A stretch of DNA of 64,000 nt from NCBI GenBank assembly GCA_963663905.2, contig OY760657.1, positions 4,836,001 through 4,900,000 of the forward strand, in the 5' to 3' direction. Shown piece by piece: positions 1-8,049 of the stretch. This DNA is from Saccharicrinis sp963663905. GTDB lineage: Bacteria > Bacteroidota > Bacteroidia > Bacteroidales > Marinilabiliaceae. The position numbers and the translations under genes were made by a program. Position 1 is the first letter of the stretch. The number at the start of each line of letters is the position of its first letter. The notes beneath the pieces are model-generated. The model did no database searches. It saw nothing but the letters and a program-made list of their open reading frames with translations, and had not been told where the DNA came from.

Positions 1-51
1 ATAATTCATTTACTATTTCTAGGAAATTCCATCACCTATAACCAAAGAAAT

Positions 52-80
52 ATCGAAGAAACATCGAAGGAACATCGAAG
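52..80. repeat. Three short direct repeats (ATCGAAG, 11-nt period)
   Basis: The heptamer ATCGAAG starts at 52, 63 and 74, so the period is exactly 11 nt, about one helical turn. It lies upstream of the hydrolase gene that starts at 339. It could be a set of helically phased protein-binding sites or a chance repeat; nothing else supports a function. Confidence 0.4.
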
Positions 81-246
81 GAACTTCCAACAAAGTCCAA
101 AGATAATTCCTTTACATCCCGTCTACTTTACGATTCTGTTCCACACCATTTATATCTAATATTCCCAACAACCTGAATTTAATATTAATTTTGTAATGTC
201 TATATTTAAGACAATTAAATCAACTTGTTTAAGTATTCAAAAGCCT

Positions 247-315
247 ATGAAACGAGCCATGATAAGGTATTACTCACACAGGAGGAAGATTGTATACCTG
301 CACATTCCATATGGC
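247..315 (+). promoter_or_regulatory. Conserved leader element, copy 1 (GCCAT...ATGGC)
   Basis: This is the first of three copies of ATGAAACGAGCCATG (247-261). GCCAT at 256-260 can pair with ATGGC at 311-315, enclosing 50 nt. Inside, AGGTAT (266-271) can pair with ATACCT near 293-298. The element ends 23 nt before the hydrolase start at 339. A possible Bacteroidota -7 box, TAATTTTG, lies at 186-193, so the element would be inside the 5' untranslated region. The 15-mer also reads as a small ORF, MKRAM..., which runs 24 codons here. The repeated 15-mer and the pairing are seen directly; the regulatory role is inferred. Confidence 0.6.
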
Positions 316-338
316 CAATGAAAATAAATTATAAGCAT

Positions 339-1562
339 ATGAAAACAAATCAAAAAACTATCCTTTTTATTTCTTTATTGCTATTTGTAACAAGTACTAT
401 AGCAAAATCACAGAACTTTAAAGTCACCATTGACAAACCGATAAACGGAACTATTCAGTTACAGCCAGAAATTCCTGCAGATGGCTATATTAAACCAGGT
501 ACAATTATTAAAGTAACTACTAATCCAGACAAAGGATTTGCATTAGATGCAGGCTATTATTCCATTCCCGGAATGTGGGGACAAGCTTATTCTGAGTTTT
601 TTACAAAAACCTTTGAAGTAGAGGTAAATCAGGATCTTCATATTGGAGCATCATTTATTGAATCAAGAGAAATCAGCAACATCAATATGATTCAGAATGT
701 AGTTTATGCTCAACCAGGTAAAAAGGCATTAAAATACGATGTATTTTCACCTAAAGGAGCAAAGAAATTGCCTTGCATTGTCATTATTCATGGAGGAGGA
801 TGGTCATCGAACAATGAGGATGTAATGAGAGGATTAGCGAGAGAATTGGCAAAGGACGGCAAATATGTGGTATTTAGTATTGATTACAGATGGGTTAAGA
901 AATTAGATGGTGATGAAACAGCCAATACCATGAATGTATTAATTGAGGATGTTTATGGTGCCATTGCCCATATTATTGAACATGCTGATGAATATGGTGC
1001 TGATCCTACTCGTATTTGTTTAACCGGAGATAGCGCTGGCGGACATTTATCTGCTGCTGCTGCTGACATGCTTAATAAAATTGGAGATGGTGGTTTTGGA
1101 TTGACTGAAGGAGTATATGAATTCAAACCAACTTACATTCCCAATAATAAAACTGTTGAAGACGTAAAAAAAGAACTTGTAGCTTCAATAAAGGCTGTAG
1201 CACCAAGTTATGGGGTATTTAATGGAGATCGCTTAATGCAATTTTATAATGATTCAACACTAGGAAATCATTGGGGCTATGAGATAGCGCCATTAACAAA
1301 CATCCCAAATGCATCGGAAAGGAGAATTCCTCATTACCTTACCAGAGGAACCAAAGATTTTCTAATACAAGATGCCGAAGTTACAGATTATGTGAATGCA
1401 TTAGTTGAAGCAGGACAGAGAGTTCAATATGTACAAGTTGGGGGAGCTGGTCATGCTTTTTTTGACTGGAAACCAGATCAAAAAACTAAAGATACTTTTT
1501 ATAAATATGGAGTTTATTATGCAGCTGAAATGGAAGCCTTTTTTAATTCTATAGTCTACTAA
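339..1562 (+). CDS. Secreted alpha/beta hydrolase (BD-FAE/esterase-like)
   Basis: The start at 339 gives a clean signal peptide (MKTNQKTILFISLLLF, cleavage near AKSQ). The frame stays open back to 225, but those residues run through the conserved leader element and do not look like a signal sequence. About 85 residues of beta-rich sequence follow the signal, resembling small repeat domains of exported Bacteroidota proteins. The hydrolase core then shows an HGGGW oxyanion motif, a GDSAGG nucleophile elbow, an Asp in GTKDF and a His in GAGHAFF, so the catalytic triad looks intact. The protein is probably a periplasmic or outer-membrane esterase acting on small acyl or feruloyl-type esters. The substrate cannot be read from the sequence. 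It is monocistronic, followed by a hairpin and a convergent gene. Confidence 0.85.
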   Translation: MKTNQKTILFISLLLFVTSTIAKSQNFKVTIDKPINGTIQLQPEIPADGYIKPGTIIKVTTNPDKGFALDAGYYSIPGMWGQAYSEFFTKTFEVEVNQDLHIGASFIESREISNINMIQNVVYAQPGKKALKYDVFSPKGAKKLPCIVIIHGGGWSSNNEDVMRGLARELAKDGKYVVFSIDYRWVKKLDGDETANTMNVLIEDVYGAIAHIIEHADEYGADPTRICLTGDSAGGHLSAAAADMLNKIGDGGFGLTEGVYEFKPTYIPNNKTVEDVKKELVASIKAVAPSYGVFNGDRLMQFYNDSTLGNHWGYEIAPLTNIPNASERRIPHYLTRGTKDFLIQDAEVTDYVNALVEAGQRVQYVQVGGAGHAFFDWKPDQKTKDTFYKYGVYYAAEMEAFFNSIVY

Positions 1563-1571
1563 AATACTTCG

Positions 1572-1622
1572 ATAAACATCAACATCTCCTTGTTATAAAC
1601 TATTGGGGGTGCTGATGTTTAT
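1572..1622. terminator. Long stem-loop between convergent genes
   Basis: ATAAACATCA (1572-1581) pairs with TGATGTTTAT (1613-1622). After one A/C mismatch, CATCTCC (1583-1589) pairs with GGGGGTG (1605-1611), with two wobbles. That gives about 17 pairs around a 15-nt loop. There is no clean U-tract, so it may be a weak or bidirectional terminator or an mRNA 3'-end stabiliser for the hydrolase. Confidence 0.5.
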
Positions 1623-1701
1623 ATACCAACATTTATTTATCAGGTAGAACTCACCAGCAAATTTAATCATTCCTTAGAGAAAATATTTGAATGCTTCAAT
1701 T

Positions 1702-2076
1702 TTAATTGATTGTTTCATATACCTTTCTTGACTCCACAATATCATCAAAATGATCCAAAGCCCAACCGACAAGACCATGTAAAGGTGGCATTAAACTAAC
1801 TCCTGTATCAGATAATTCATATTCTACTTTTGGAGGTATTTGCGCATAAACTTTTCTCATCACAAGCCCATCAGCTTCCAGCTTCTTAAGTGTTACAGCT
1901 AGCATCTTTTGAGAAATAGAATCTATCAATTTATGTATCTCATTAAAGCGCAATACACCTTCATCTTCCAGTAATAATAAAACAAGAATAGACCACTTAT
2001 CTCCAATACGATCTATTATGTTTCTAACCGGACAATTATCTACATTACTATATTTTTTTAATTTTTCTTCATTCAT
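1702..2076 (-). CDS. HxlR-family transcriptional regulator (QorR/YtfH-like)
   Basis: This winged-helix regulator of the HxlR (DUF24) family has the hallmark CPVRNIIDRIGDKWSILVLLLL near its N-terminus. The Cys in CPV is the redox- or electrophile-sensing residue in family members such as YodB and QorR. The chosen start (MNEEKLKKYS) leaves 14 residues before that Cys, as is usual. An upstream in-frame ATG at 2151 would add 25 residues and lies close to the predicted transcript start, so it is less likely. The gene is divergent from an NmrA/QorB-like quinone reductase, the arrangement of ytfH/ytfG in E. coli. It probably represses both genes and responds to quinones or other electrophiles; this last point is inferred from family and context. 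Confidence 0.88.
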   Translation of the reverse strand: MNEEKLKKYSNVDNCPVRNIIDRIGDKWSILVLLLLEDEGVLRFNEIHKLIDSISQKMLAVTLKKLEADGLVMRKVYAQIPPKVEYELSDTGVSLMPPLHGLVGWALDHFDDIVESRKVYETIN

Positions 2077-2136
2077 AAACTTCTGTATTTGAACATTAGT
2101 TACTTTCAAGTAAGTACCTTTCAGCAAAGTAACCTC

Positions 2137-2204
2137 TTGTTTAACATTCACTTACTTTTTATCTTTGACTTACCAAAAGTAAGTAATAAACGAATTTAAT
2201 TCAA
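2137..2204. promoter_or_regulatory. Overlapping divergent promoters with HxlR operator
   Basis: The inverted repeat ACTTAC-caaaa-GTAAGT lies at 2168-2184. On the plus strand, TATCTTTG (2160-2167) matches the -7 box TAnnTTTG, with a TTG 20 nt upstream at 2137-2139. On the minus strand, TACTTTTG (complement of 2174-2181) is a second -7 box, with a TTG-type -33 element 20 nt away at 2202-2204. The operator therefore covers both promoters, so one bound repressor would shut off both genes. Further ACTTAC/GTAAGT half-sites occur at about 2108 and 2150. Confidence 0.7.
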
Positions 2205-2242
2205 TAAAAAATTAATAATATCATCCATAAAATTTAAATAAG

Positions 2243-3085
2243 ATGAAAATAGCTGTAACAGGAGCAACTGGTCAATTAGGTACAATTGCAATTGATAAAT
2301 TAAAAGAAAAGACATCAGTAGAAAACATTATTGCCTTAGTAAGGGATATTGAAAAAGCCAAATCATTAGGTGTTGAAGCAAGGATTTTTGATTATAATAA
2401 TCCTGTTGATCTGGCAACAGCTTTAACTGGAGTAGATAAATTACTATTAATTTCAGGAAATGAGATTGGTAAAAGAAGCGAACAACATGCTAATGTAATA
2501 AATGCAGCTAAAGCCGCAGGAGTAAAGCATATTGTTTACACCAGTCTTTTAAAAGCTTATACTTCAACTTTAGTTTTAGCAGGCGAGCATTTAGAAACTG
2601 AAAAGATGATTAAAGATTCAGGTTTAAATTATACTATAATGCGACATGGCTGGTATACTGAGAACTATACAGTCTCATTACCTGATATTATTTCACATGG
2701 AGTATTGTTAGGAAGTTCTGGTGAGGGAAGAATTTCATCTGCTACCAGAGAAGACTACGCACAAGCTGACGTTAATGTTCTGATTGAAGATGGTCATGAA
2801 AACAAAACATACGAATTAGCTGGAGACGATTCTTTTACAATGAATGATATGGCTTTGGAAATTTCTAAACAAACAGGAAAAGAAATACCTTATAACAATA
2901 TTCCTGTTGAAGATTATGCAAAAGTATTAATTGAAGCTGGTTTACCTGAAGGTATGGCTCAATTCTTTGCAGGAACGCATGTATCTACCGAAAAAGGAGA
3001 TTTATATTACGAAGGGAAAGAACTATCAACTTTAATAAAACGACCAACAACCTCTTTAAGTCAGGCCATTAAAAAGGCATTATAA
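2243..3085 (+). CDS. qorB: NmrA-like NAD(P)H:quinone oxidoreductase (QorB type)
   Basis: This is an atypical short-chain dehydrogenase of 280 residues. The N-terminus MKIAVTGATGQLG is the GxxGxxG nucleotide-binding motif, and YTSLLKAYTS with TIMRHGWYTENY matches the NmrA/QorB family. The E. coli homologue reduces quinones with NADPH. The gene is divergent from an HxlR regulator across a shared operator, so it is probably induced by quinone or electrophile stress. It is cytosolic, with no signal or membrane segment. The family is clear; the exact electron acceptor is not. Confidence 0.85.
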   Translation: MKIAVTGATGQLGTIAIDKLKEKTSVENIIALVRDIEKAKSLGVEARIFDYNNPVDLATALTGVDKLLLISGNEIGKRSEQHANVINAAKAAGVKHIVYTSLLKAYTSTLVLAGEHLETEKMIKDSGLNYTIMRHGWYTENYTVSLPDIISHGVLLGSSGEGRISSATREDYAQADVNVLIEDGHENKTYELAGDDSFTMNDMALEISKQTGKEIPYNNIPVEDYAKVLIEAGLPEGMAQFFAGTHVSTEKGDLYYEGKELSTLIKRPTTSLSQAIKKAL

Positions 3086-3093
3086 TAAAACAA

Positions 3094-3126
3094 AAGAGCC
3101 ATTCGAAATTTAAACGAATGGCTCTT
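3094..3126. terminator. Bidirectional intrinsic terminator (qorB/pheS)
   Basis: AAGAGCCATTCG (3094-3105) and CGAATGGCTCTT (3115-3126) form a perfect 12-bp stem with a 9-nt loop. T-rich sequence follows on the plus strand, and the A-run at 3086-3095 provides a U-tract on the minus strand. It sits between the convergent qorB and pheS genes and probably serves both. Confidence 0.85.
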
Positions 3127-3149
3127 ATATATTTTAATCACTAAGTATC

Positions 3150-4169
3150 TTATATAGTAGACTTAAACTGATCCAGGAACCGAACATCATTCTCAAAGAA
3201 TAACCTGATATCCTTAATTTGATATTTAAGCATTGTAATACGTTCAATACCCATACCAAAAGCAAATCCTGTATATTTTTCACTATCAATATTAGAATAT
3301 TCCAATACAGCAGGATCCACCATTCCACAACCTAAAATCTCTACCCATCCTGTATACTTACATACATTACATCCTTTACCACCACATAATGAACATGAAA
3401 TATCCATTTCAGCAGAAGGTTCAGTAAACGGGAAATACGATGGACGCAAGCGTATTTGAGTTTTCTCACCAAACATTTCTTTAGCAAAATACAACAATGT
3501 TTGTTTTAAGTCTGCAAAAGAAACATTCTCATCAATATATAAACCTTCAACCTGGTGGAAGATACAGTGTGCACGAGCAGAAATAGCTTCATTACGGAAA
3601 ACTCGTCCAGGGAAGATTGAACGAATAGGAGGCTCACTCTTTTCCATTACACGAACCTGAACAGATGATGTATGTGTACGTAATAATACATCTGGATCTT
3701 TTTCAATAAAGAAAGTATCTTGCATATCTCGTGCAGGATGCTCTTCTGGGAAGTTCAATGCTGTAAAAACGTGAAAATCATCTTCAATTTCAGGACCCTC
3801 GGCTACATTAAAACCTAAACGGGCAAAGATTTCAACAATCTCGTTTCGTACAATTGATAAAGGATGACGGCTTCCTAATTTCATGATAGTACCAGGAAGT
3901 GTTAAATCAACACCACTTTCCTTTACCTGATCATTAGAAAACTGTTCTTTTAAATTATTAATAAACTCAGTAGCTTCTTTCTTTAAAACATTTATTACCT
4001 GTCCTACCTCACGCTTTTGCTCATTAGGAACCGTTTTAAAATCATTAAATAATTCAGAAATGATTCCTTTTTTACTTAAGTATTTAATTCTTAAATGCTC
4101 TGCTTCTTCAGCACTTGAAGCTGTAAGTTGTTTAATTTCCTGTTGTAAAGCCTTTATCTTATCAAGCAT
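3150..4169 (-). CDS. pheS: Phenylalanyl-tRNA synthetase alpha subunit
   Basis: PheS is the catalytic subunit of the alpha2beta2 enzyme that charges tRNA-Phe. The length of 339 residues is normal. The N-terminal ~85 residues form the tRNA-binding coiled coil. The class II core contains the motif 2 region (GRVFRNEAISARAHCIFHQVEGLY) and motif 3 (GFAFGMGIERITML). A Cys cluster (CSLCGGKGCNVCKYTGW) typical of many bacterial PheS proteins lies between them. Start MLDKIKALQQ at 4169 matches the family. A possible -7 box, TAAATTTG, lies on the minus strand at 4202-4209, so pheS can be transcribed apart from the cyclophilin genes upstream. pheT is not in the window. Confidence 0.97.
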   Translation of the reverse strand: MLDKIKALQQEIKQLTASSAEEAEHLRIKYLSKKGIISELFNDFKTVPNEQKREVGQVINVLKKEATEFINNLKEQFSNDQVKESGVDLTLPGTIMKLGSRHPLSIVRNEIVEIFARLGFNVAEGPEIEDDFHVFTALNFPEEHPARDMQDTFFIEKDPDVLLRTHTSSVQVRVMEKSEPPIRSIFPGRVFRNEAISARAHCIFHQVEGLYIDENVSFADLKQTLLYFAKEMFGEKTQIRLRPSYFPFTEPSAEMDISCSLCGGKGCNVCKYTGWVEILGCGMVDPAVLEYSNIDSEKYTGFAFGMGIERITMLKYQIKDIRLFFENDVRFLDQFKSTI

Positions 4170-4268
4170 TGTTGATGTATTTTATAATTTTTTTGAGTTT
4201 GCAAATTTAATAAAAGGAAACTAATGATTATCAGGATTTGAGTAAAAGATACAATAAAATGGATATTC

Positions 4269-5570
4269 CTAATACATTATCATCTGAATCTTTAAAACTC
4301 GTACATCTGTTACCGGTCTGTCTTCACCATAAGTTTTAAGAGCTGCAATCTTATCCACCACATCCATACCCTTAGTTACTTCACCAAAAACCACATAGTC
4401 TCCATCCAAATGAGGAGCTCCTCCTAGCGATTTATAAACACTTCGTTGCTCAGCAGTAAACTTTGTTCCTTTTTCTTTTTCTATTTTATCCAATTCGCCA
4501 TCTTTAAAAACTCTACCTGACACAATATAAAACTGTGATCCATCAGTAAGGTTTTTAGGATTTCTTGAGTCTGGAAGTTTTGACATTGCAATAGCTCCGC
4601 GCTTATGAAACTTCTCAGGTACTATAGCTGTTTTTAACATATATCCGGGACCTTGCCAGCCCACAACATCATCTCTGTCTGCATATTTACTATCTGCTGC
4701 ACCTGTTTGGATTAAGAAATTAGTGAGCACTCTATGAATGAGCAGACTATCATAAAACTGATCACTTACCAATTTTATAAAGTTATCTCTGAATACTGGA
4801 GTTTCATTATATAATTTAAATTCTATATCTCCCATTGTCGTCATCATTTTAAAACCTTTAATAGTTTTATATGATGGATATACTTTATTTGTCTTGGTTC
4901 TTAATTCATAAACAGACTTCGCTTGTTTCATCTGATTTTCACTAAGCTCTTGTATTTCTGAAACAGGTATTAATATAGAATGTAAAGAATCACTGATCTC
5001 TTTACTTTGAATCATACCAACAATATGATGCATATAAGTAAAGGCCGGTTGACCAGAATAACTTGTCTTATCAAGCTGATAGTATGTTAATGAATCAGAC
5101 ATTTCTTTTTCACCAACTGCAAACTTAGGAATATAAATTTTTTTTGATTTACGATACAAACCTGCGATAGAATCAGGAATAATATTAATAGCATGATCAA
5201 GATGGAGATAGTTTAAATTTTCCATCCATGATTTTAATACTACAAGATTCTTTTCAATACTATAAGCTGTAAATCCTGCAATATCATTAAAATCCTCTGT
5301 ACCAACTGGAGCTACTTTAACCTTATAACTTCCTTTAATTAAATCGAGATTTGTTACGATTTCTTTAGGAGCTATATAAAACCCATACCCTTTATCCAGT
5401 AGTCTGGAATAATGATCATAGGTTTCTATGGATACAACACCTTTAATATTGGTTTTATAGGATCCTTTTGGCCTTGAATATTCCTCTTGAGAAATAGTTG
5501 ATTTCTGTTGTTGATTTTTACACCCTGAGAAGATTATTAATATAAATGATACAATAACTATAAACCTCAT
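4269..5570 (-). CDS. Lipoprotein: degenerate trypsin-like domain fused to cyclophilin PPIase
   Basis: This 433-residue protein starts with a lipoprotein signal (MRFIVIVSFILIIFSGC, lipid Cys at residue 17). Residues ~40-215 resemble a trypsin/DegP-like fold: GYGFYIAPKEIVTNLDLI matches the block around the catalytic His but has Asp in its place, KNLVVLK matches the Asp block but has Asn, and SYSGQPAF keeps the GxSGxP-like Ser. Two of the three catalytic residues are therefore lost. Residues ~235-433 are a cyclophilin-type prolyl isomerase with HRVLTNFLIQTG and GSQFYIVSGR. It is the last of three tandem cyclophilin genes (10-nt gap). It probably helps periplasmic or outer-membrane protein folding. 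The pseudo-protease reading is my alignment by eye. Confidence 0.82.
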   Translation of the reverse strand: MRFIVIVSFILIIFSGCKNQQQKSTISQEEYSRPKGSYKTNIKGVVSIETYDHYSRLLDKGYGFYIAPKEIVTNLDLIKGSYKVKVAPVGTEDFNDIAGFTAYSIEKNLVVLKSWMENLNYLHLDHAINIIPDSIAGLYRKSKKIYIPKFAVGEKEMSDSLTYYQLDKTSYSGQPAFTYMHHIVGMIQSKEISDSLHSILIPVSEIQELSENQMKQAKSVYELRTKTNKVYPSYKTIKGFKMMTTMGDIEFKLYNETPVFRDNFIKLVSDQFYDSLLIHRVLTNFLIQTGAADSKYADRDDVVGWQGPGYMLKTAIVPEKFHKRGAIAMSKLPDSRNPKNLTDGSQFYIVSGRVFKDGELDKIEKEKGTKFTAEQRSVYKSLGGAPHLDGDYVVFGEVTKGMDVVDKIAALKTYGEDRPVTDVRVLKIQMIMY

Positions 5571-5580
5571 CTAAAATTAT

Positions 5581-6375
5581 TTAAAGGATTCGTATCTCAA
5601 TTTTCACATCAGTATACGGACGATCATTTTTATCAACTTTCAATGATGCAATTTTGTTAACAACATCAAAACCACTAACAACCTCCCCAAATACGGTATA
5701 ATCATCATCTAACTCAGGCAATCCACCAATGGTAGTATATACTTTTCGCTGTTCTTCAGAGAACTCTAATTTATTTGACAATGCATATTCAAAAGCAATC
5801 TTCTCCTTAATCTCCCTTAGTCTGTTATTAAATTCCTGAGGATTTTCGCTTTTCAACTTTTGTAACTCTTCCTTATAAGGCAAGTAATATTTTTTCTTTA
5901 GTTTAATTTTGATAGGATTATTAACCGACTTCTCTACTAAATCAAGTTCTTCATTTGTATATACACGTCCCTGAACAATATAAAACTGACTAATATCCGA
6001 CATTTTAAAATGGTTAATATCTTCAGGCTGACGCGGTGCACAGATAGCTCCTTTTTTATGAAACCTGTTTTCTGTAAATTCAGAATCTATTACCAGTTTG
6101 GAACTTCCATATCCAATTTGTTTTCCGGGAGGTGCATTTCTTGAATCAGAAGATCCTCCCTGAATAACAAAGTTCTTAATTACACGATAGAATAAGGTTC
6201 CATCATAGTGTGCACTATTCACCAATTTTATAAAACTATCTCTATGTTTAGGAGTATCATCGTAAAGCATGATTTTTATATCTCCAAAATTGGTACTAAT
6301 AACAGCGTATTTACTCTGAGACTCAGATTTAACAACAAACAATAATAAAATAAATAGTATTAAACTACTACGCAT
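5581..6375 (-). CDS. Exported cyclophilin-type peptidyl-prolyl isomerase
   Basis: This 264-residue protein begins with a classical signal peptide (MRSSLILFILLLFVVKSESQS). The cyclophilin core starts at about residue 25 and shows YRVIKNFVIQGG and SQFYIVQGRV, with the Arg, Phe and Gln residues of the active site present. A charged insertion of about 60 residues (~140-200, rich in Lys and Glu) separates the core from the C-terminal VFGEVVSGFDVVNKI segment. It lies between two other cyclophilin genes with gaps of 7 and 10 nt, so the three are almost certainly one operon. The site of action is the periplasm. Confidence 0.9.
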   Translation of the reverse strand: MRSSLILFILLLFVVKSESQSKYAVISTNFGDIKIMLYDDTPKHRDSFIKLVNSAHYDGTLFYRVIKNFVIQGGSSDSRNAPPGKQIGYGSSKLVIDSEFTENRFHKKGAICAPRQPEDINHFKMSDISQFYIVQGRVYTNEELDLVEKSVNNPIKIKLKKKYYLPYKEELQKLKSENPQEFNNRLREIKEKIAFEYALSNKLEFSEEQRKVYTTIGGLPELDDDYTVFGEVVSGFDVVNKIASLKVDKNDRPYTDVKIEIRIL

Positions 6376-6382
6376 AATATCT

Positions 6383-7252
6383 TTACTCTTTTATAATTTT
6401 AACTTTCATTCTGATGTCCTTTAGAGGACGGTCACGGGCATCTGTTTCCTGATAGGCAATTGCATCTACAACCTGAAGTCCGTACTTTTTACCAAAAACA
6501 GATTTTATTTTTTCGATAAGGTTCTTTTCTTCTATAACCTCTCCAAAAACTGTATAGTTTGTATCTAAATGAGGTGTTCCACCAATCGTTTTATACACCT
6601 CTTTTATCTCATCAGGAAATTCAAATTCAGGCTGCTGAGAATAAATCTCATTAACTTTAGCCATAATCCTTTGTTGCATATTCATAATGGCTTCTTCTTT
6701 TCCCTGCATCTGAAGCATATTTAACGAATCATTGTACTCTACCAAAACATCATTAAAAATTGCACGTCTTCGGCTATCCCTGATTCTATTTTGCGCCTTC
6801 ATTAAATCATGGTCATCAAAAACCTTTCCCTGAACAATATAAAACTGAGAACCAGAAGATGCTTTTTCAGGATTCACCTGATCACCTTCACGTGCGGCAG
6901 CCAATGCACCTTTTTTATGAAAGCATTGTGGGTATACAAATTCTGCAGGAATAGTATAATCAGGTCCTCCCTCTCCCAGGTGAGCTCCGGCCTCTGCATG
7001 TTTTGAATCCGGATCACCTCCCTGAATCATAAAGCCTTTAATAACACGATGAAATAAGGTACTATCCAAATAACCCTCTTTAACCAACTTTATAAAGTTA
7101 TCACGATGTTTAGGTGTTTCATCATACAGCTTGATTTTTATATCACCAAGATCTGTTTGTATTAAAACGATAGTTCCTTCTGTTTTTGAAGAACATGAAG
7201 AAAATGCAATAACAATTAAAGTTATTATGGAAAGGAAAATATTCTTATTCAT
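6383..7252 (-). CDS. Cyclophilin-type peptidyl-prolyl isomerase lipoprotein
   Basis: This 289-residue lipoprotein has a lipobox (VIAFSSC, Cys ~20). The cyclophilin domain carries FHRVIKGFMIQGGD and SGSQFYIVQGKV, the two signature blocks with Arg, Phe and Gln in place. A helical insertion (~150-215) interrupts the fold as in many Bacteroidota cyclophilins. It is the first of three cyclophilins in the operon and the most canonical, so it probably supplies the main isomerase activity, anchored in a membrane on the periplasmic side. The gene 44 nt upstream (7297-7626) may share its transcript. Confidence 0.92.
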   Translation of the reverse strand: MNKNIFLSIITLIVIAFSSCSSKTEGTIVLIQTDLGDIKIKLYDETPKHRDNFIKLVKEGYLDSTLFHRVIKGFMIQGGDPDSKHAEAGAHLGEGGPDYTIPAEFVYPQCFHKKGALAAAREGDQVNPEKASSGSQFYIVQGKVFDDHDLMKAQNRIRDSRRRAIFNDVLVEYNDSLNMLQMQGKEEAIMNMQQRIMAKVNEIYSQQPEFEFPDEIKEVYKTIGGTPHLDTNYTVFGEVIEEKNLIEKIKSVFGKKYGLQVVDAIAYQETDARDRPLKDIRMKVKIIKE

Positions 7253-7296
7253 TATTTATATATTATTTCCTGATATGTACATCGATTTATATTGAA

Positions 7297-7626
7297 CTAC
7301 AAGTTTTCATTAAAATAAGATATCATTGCATCCTTCAATAATTCTTCCCTCTTTGAAGGTAAAACATCTTCCATATTCTCTAGCACTTCAAATTGTGGCC
7401 AACCCTCGCTATCCGTTCCAGTTTGTTTATAGTAACCTTTTTGCTCAAACATTTTACATCTGGCCAGATTAATCATATCCATCTTTTCCTCTTTTGAATA
7501 CTGAGTATATCCCCGGCCTAACTCCTGAATTCCAATTAAAAACAAAAGAAAATCAAAATCAGCTAAAACTTTAAATCTCTTACTTACTTTTAACAACAGC
7601 TCTTCCCAATTATTTGAATCAATCAT
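7297..7626 (-). CDS. Conserved hypothetical protein (109 aa)
   Basis: This is a small acidic cytosolic protein without a signal peptide. Motifs such as FLLFLIGIQELG, EEKMDMINLA and GWPQFEVLEN resemble a widespread Bacteroidota hypothetical family that I know only by its appearance and not by function. It is predicted to be mostly alpha-helical. It lies 44 nt upstream of the cyclophilin operon on the same strand, and a possible -7 box (TAAATTTG, minus strand, 7683-7690) lies ahead of it. It may be the first gene of that transcript. Confidence 0.75.
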   Translation of the reverse strand: MIDSNNWEELLLKVSKRFKVLADFDFLLFLIGIQELGRGYTQYSKEEKMDMINLARCKMFEQKGYYKQTGTDSEGWPQFEVLENMEDVLPSKREELLKDAMISYFNENL

Positions 7627-8049
7627 ATTTTAAATTTTATACTAATTTTTTAATATTTCCTTATTAAATAGATATAAGACATCAAATTTAATACTCTCAT
7701 ACTATTTTAACCCTTTTATTAATTAAGATTTTTATCTTATTCACTAAATAGATGTAATTATACATACTACATAAAATTTGTATAGATTTCTTTATTTCTA
7801 TTGAAAAGTAACGCAAGGACAGAGTTTATGTTTCATTTATACTAGGTGAAATAAAAATGTAATAAACCTTTTACCAAAACAAAATAAAATACTTGCAGAT
7901 TTTAGGAACTAATTTATTTCTTGTCTAGGAATCCAAAAAATATTAATTACAACAACCAGAATTATCAGTATTTCTTAATCATAATTATACATTTGTGTTA
8001 TATACAATAATCAATATTTAAAGAACTAATTCTGATAAACTCACAATAT
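7627..8049. other. Intergenic region, no gene seen
   Basis: This is about 420 nt of very AT-rich sequence with stops in all frames. It holds the possible minus-strand -7 box at 7683-7690. Otherwise I see no repeat, hairpin with U-tract or leader peptide. It borders a decayed gene and is probably partly decayed itself. Confidence 0.5.

Noticed and set aside
52..80. Possible start of a CRISPR array
   Set aside because: The repeat unit is only 7 nt with 4-nt spacers and three copies, far from CRISPR dimensions, and no cas genes are present.
247..315. Known riboswitch or small ribozyme
   Set aside because: I compared by memory with hammerhead, pistol, twister, preQ1, SAM, guanidine and cobalamin consensus sequences; none fits the 15-mer and its pairing. 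A covariance search would be decisive.
225..338. Longer start of the hydrolase gene
   Set aside because: The extra 38 residues are encoded by the conserved leader element and would hide the signal peptide that begins at 339.
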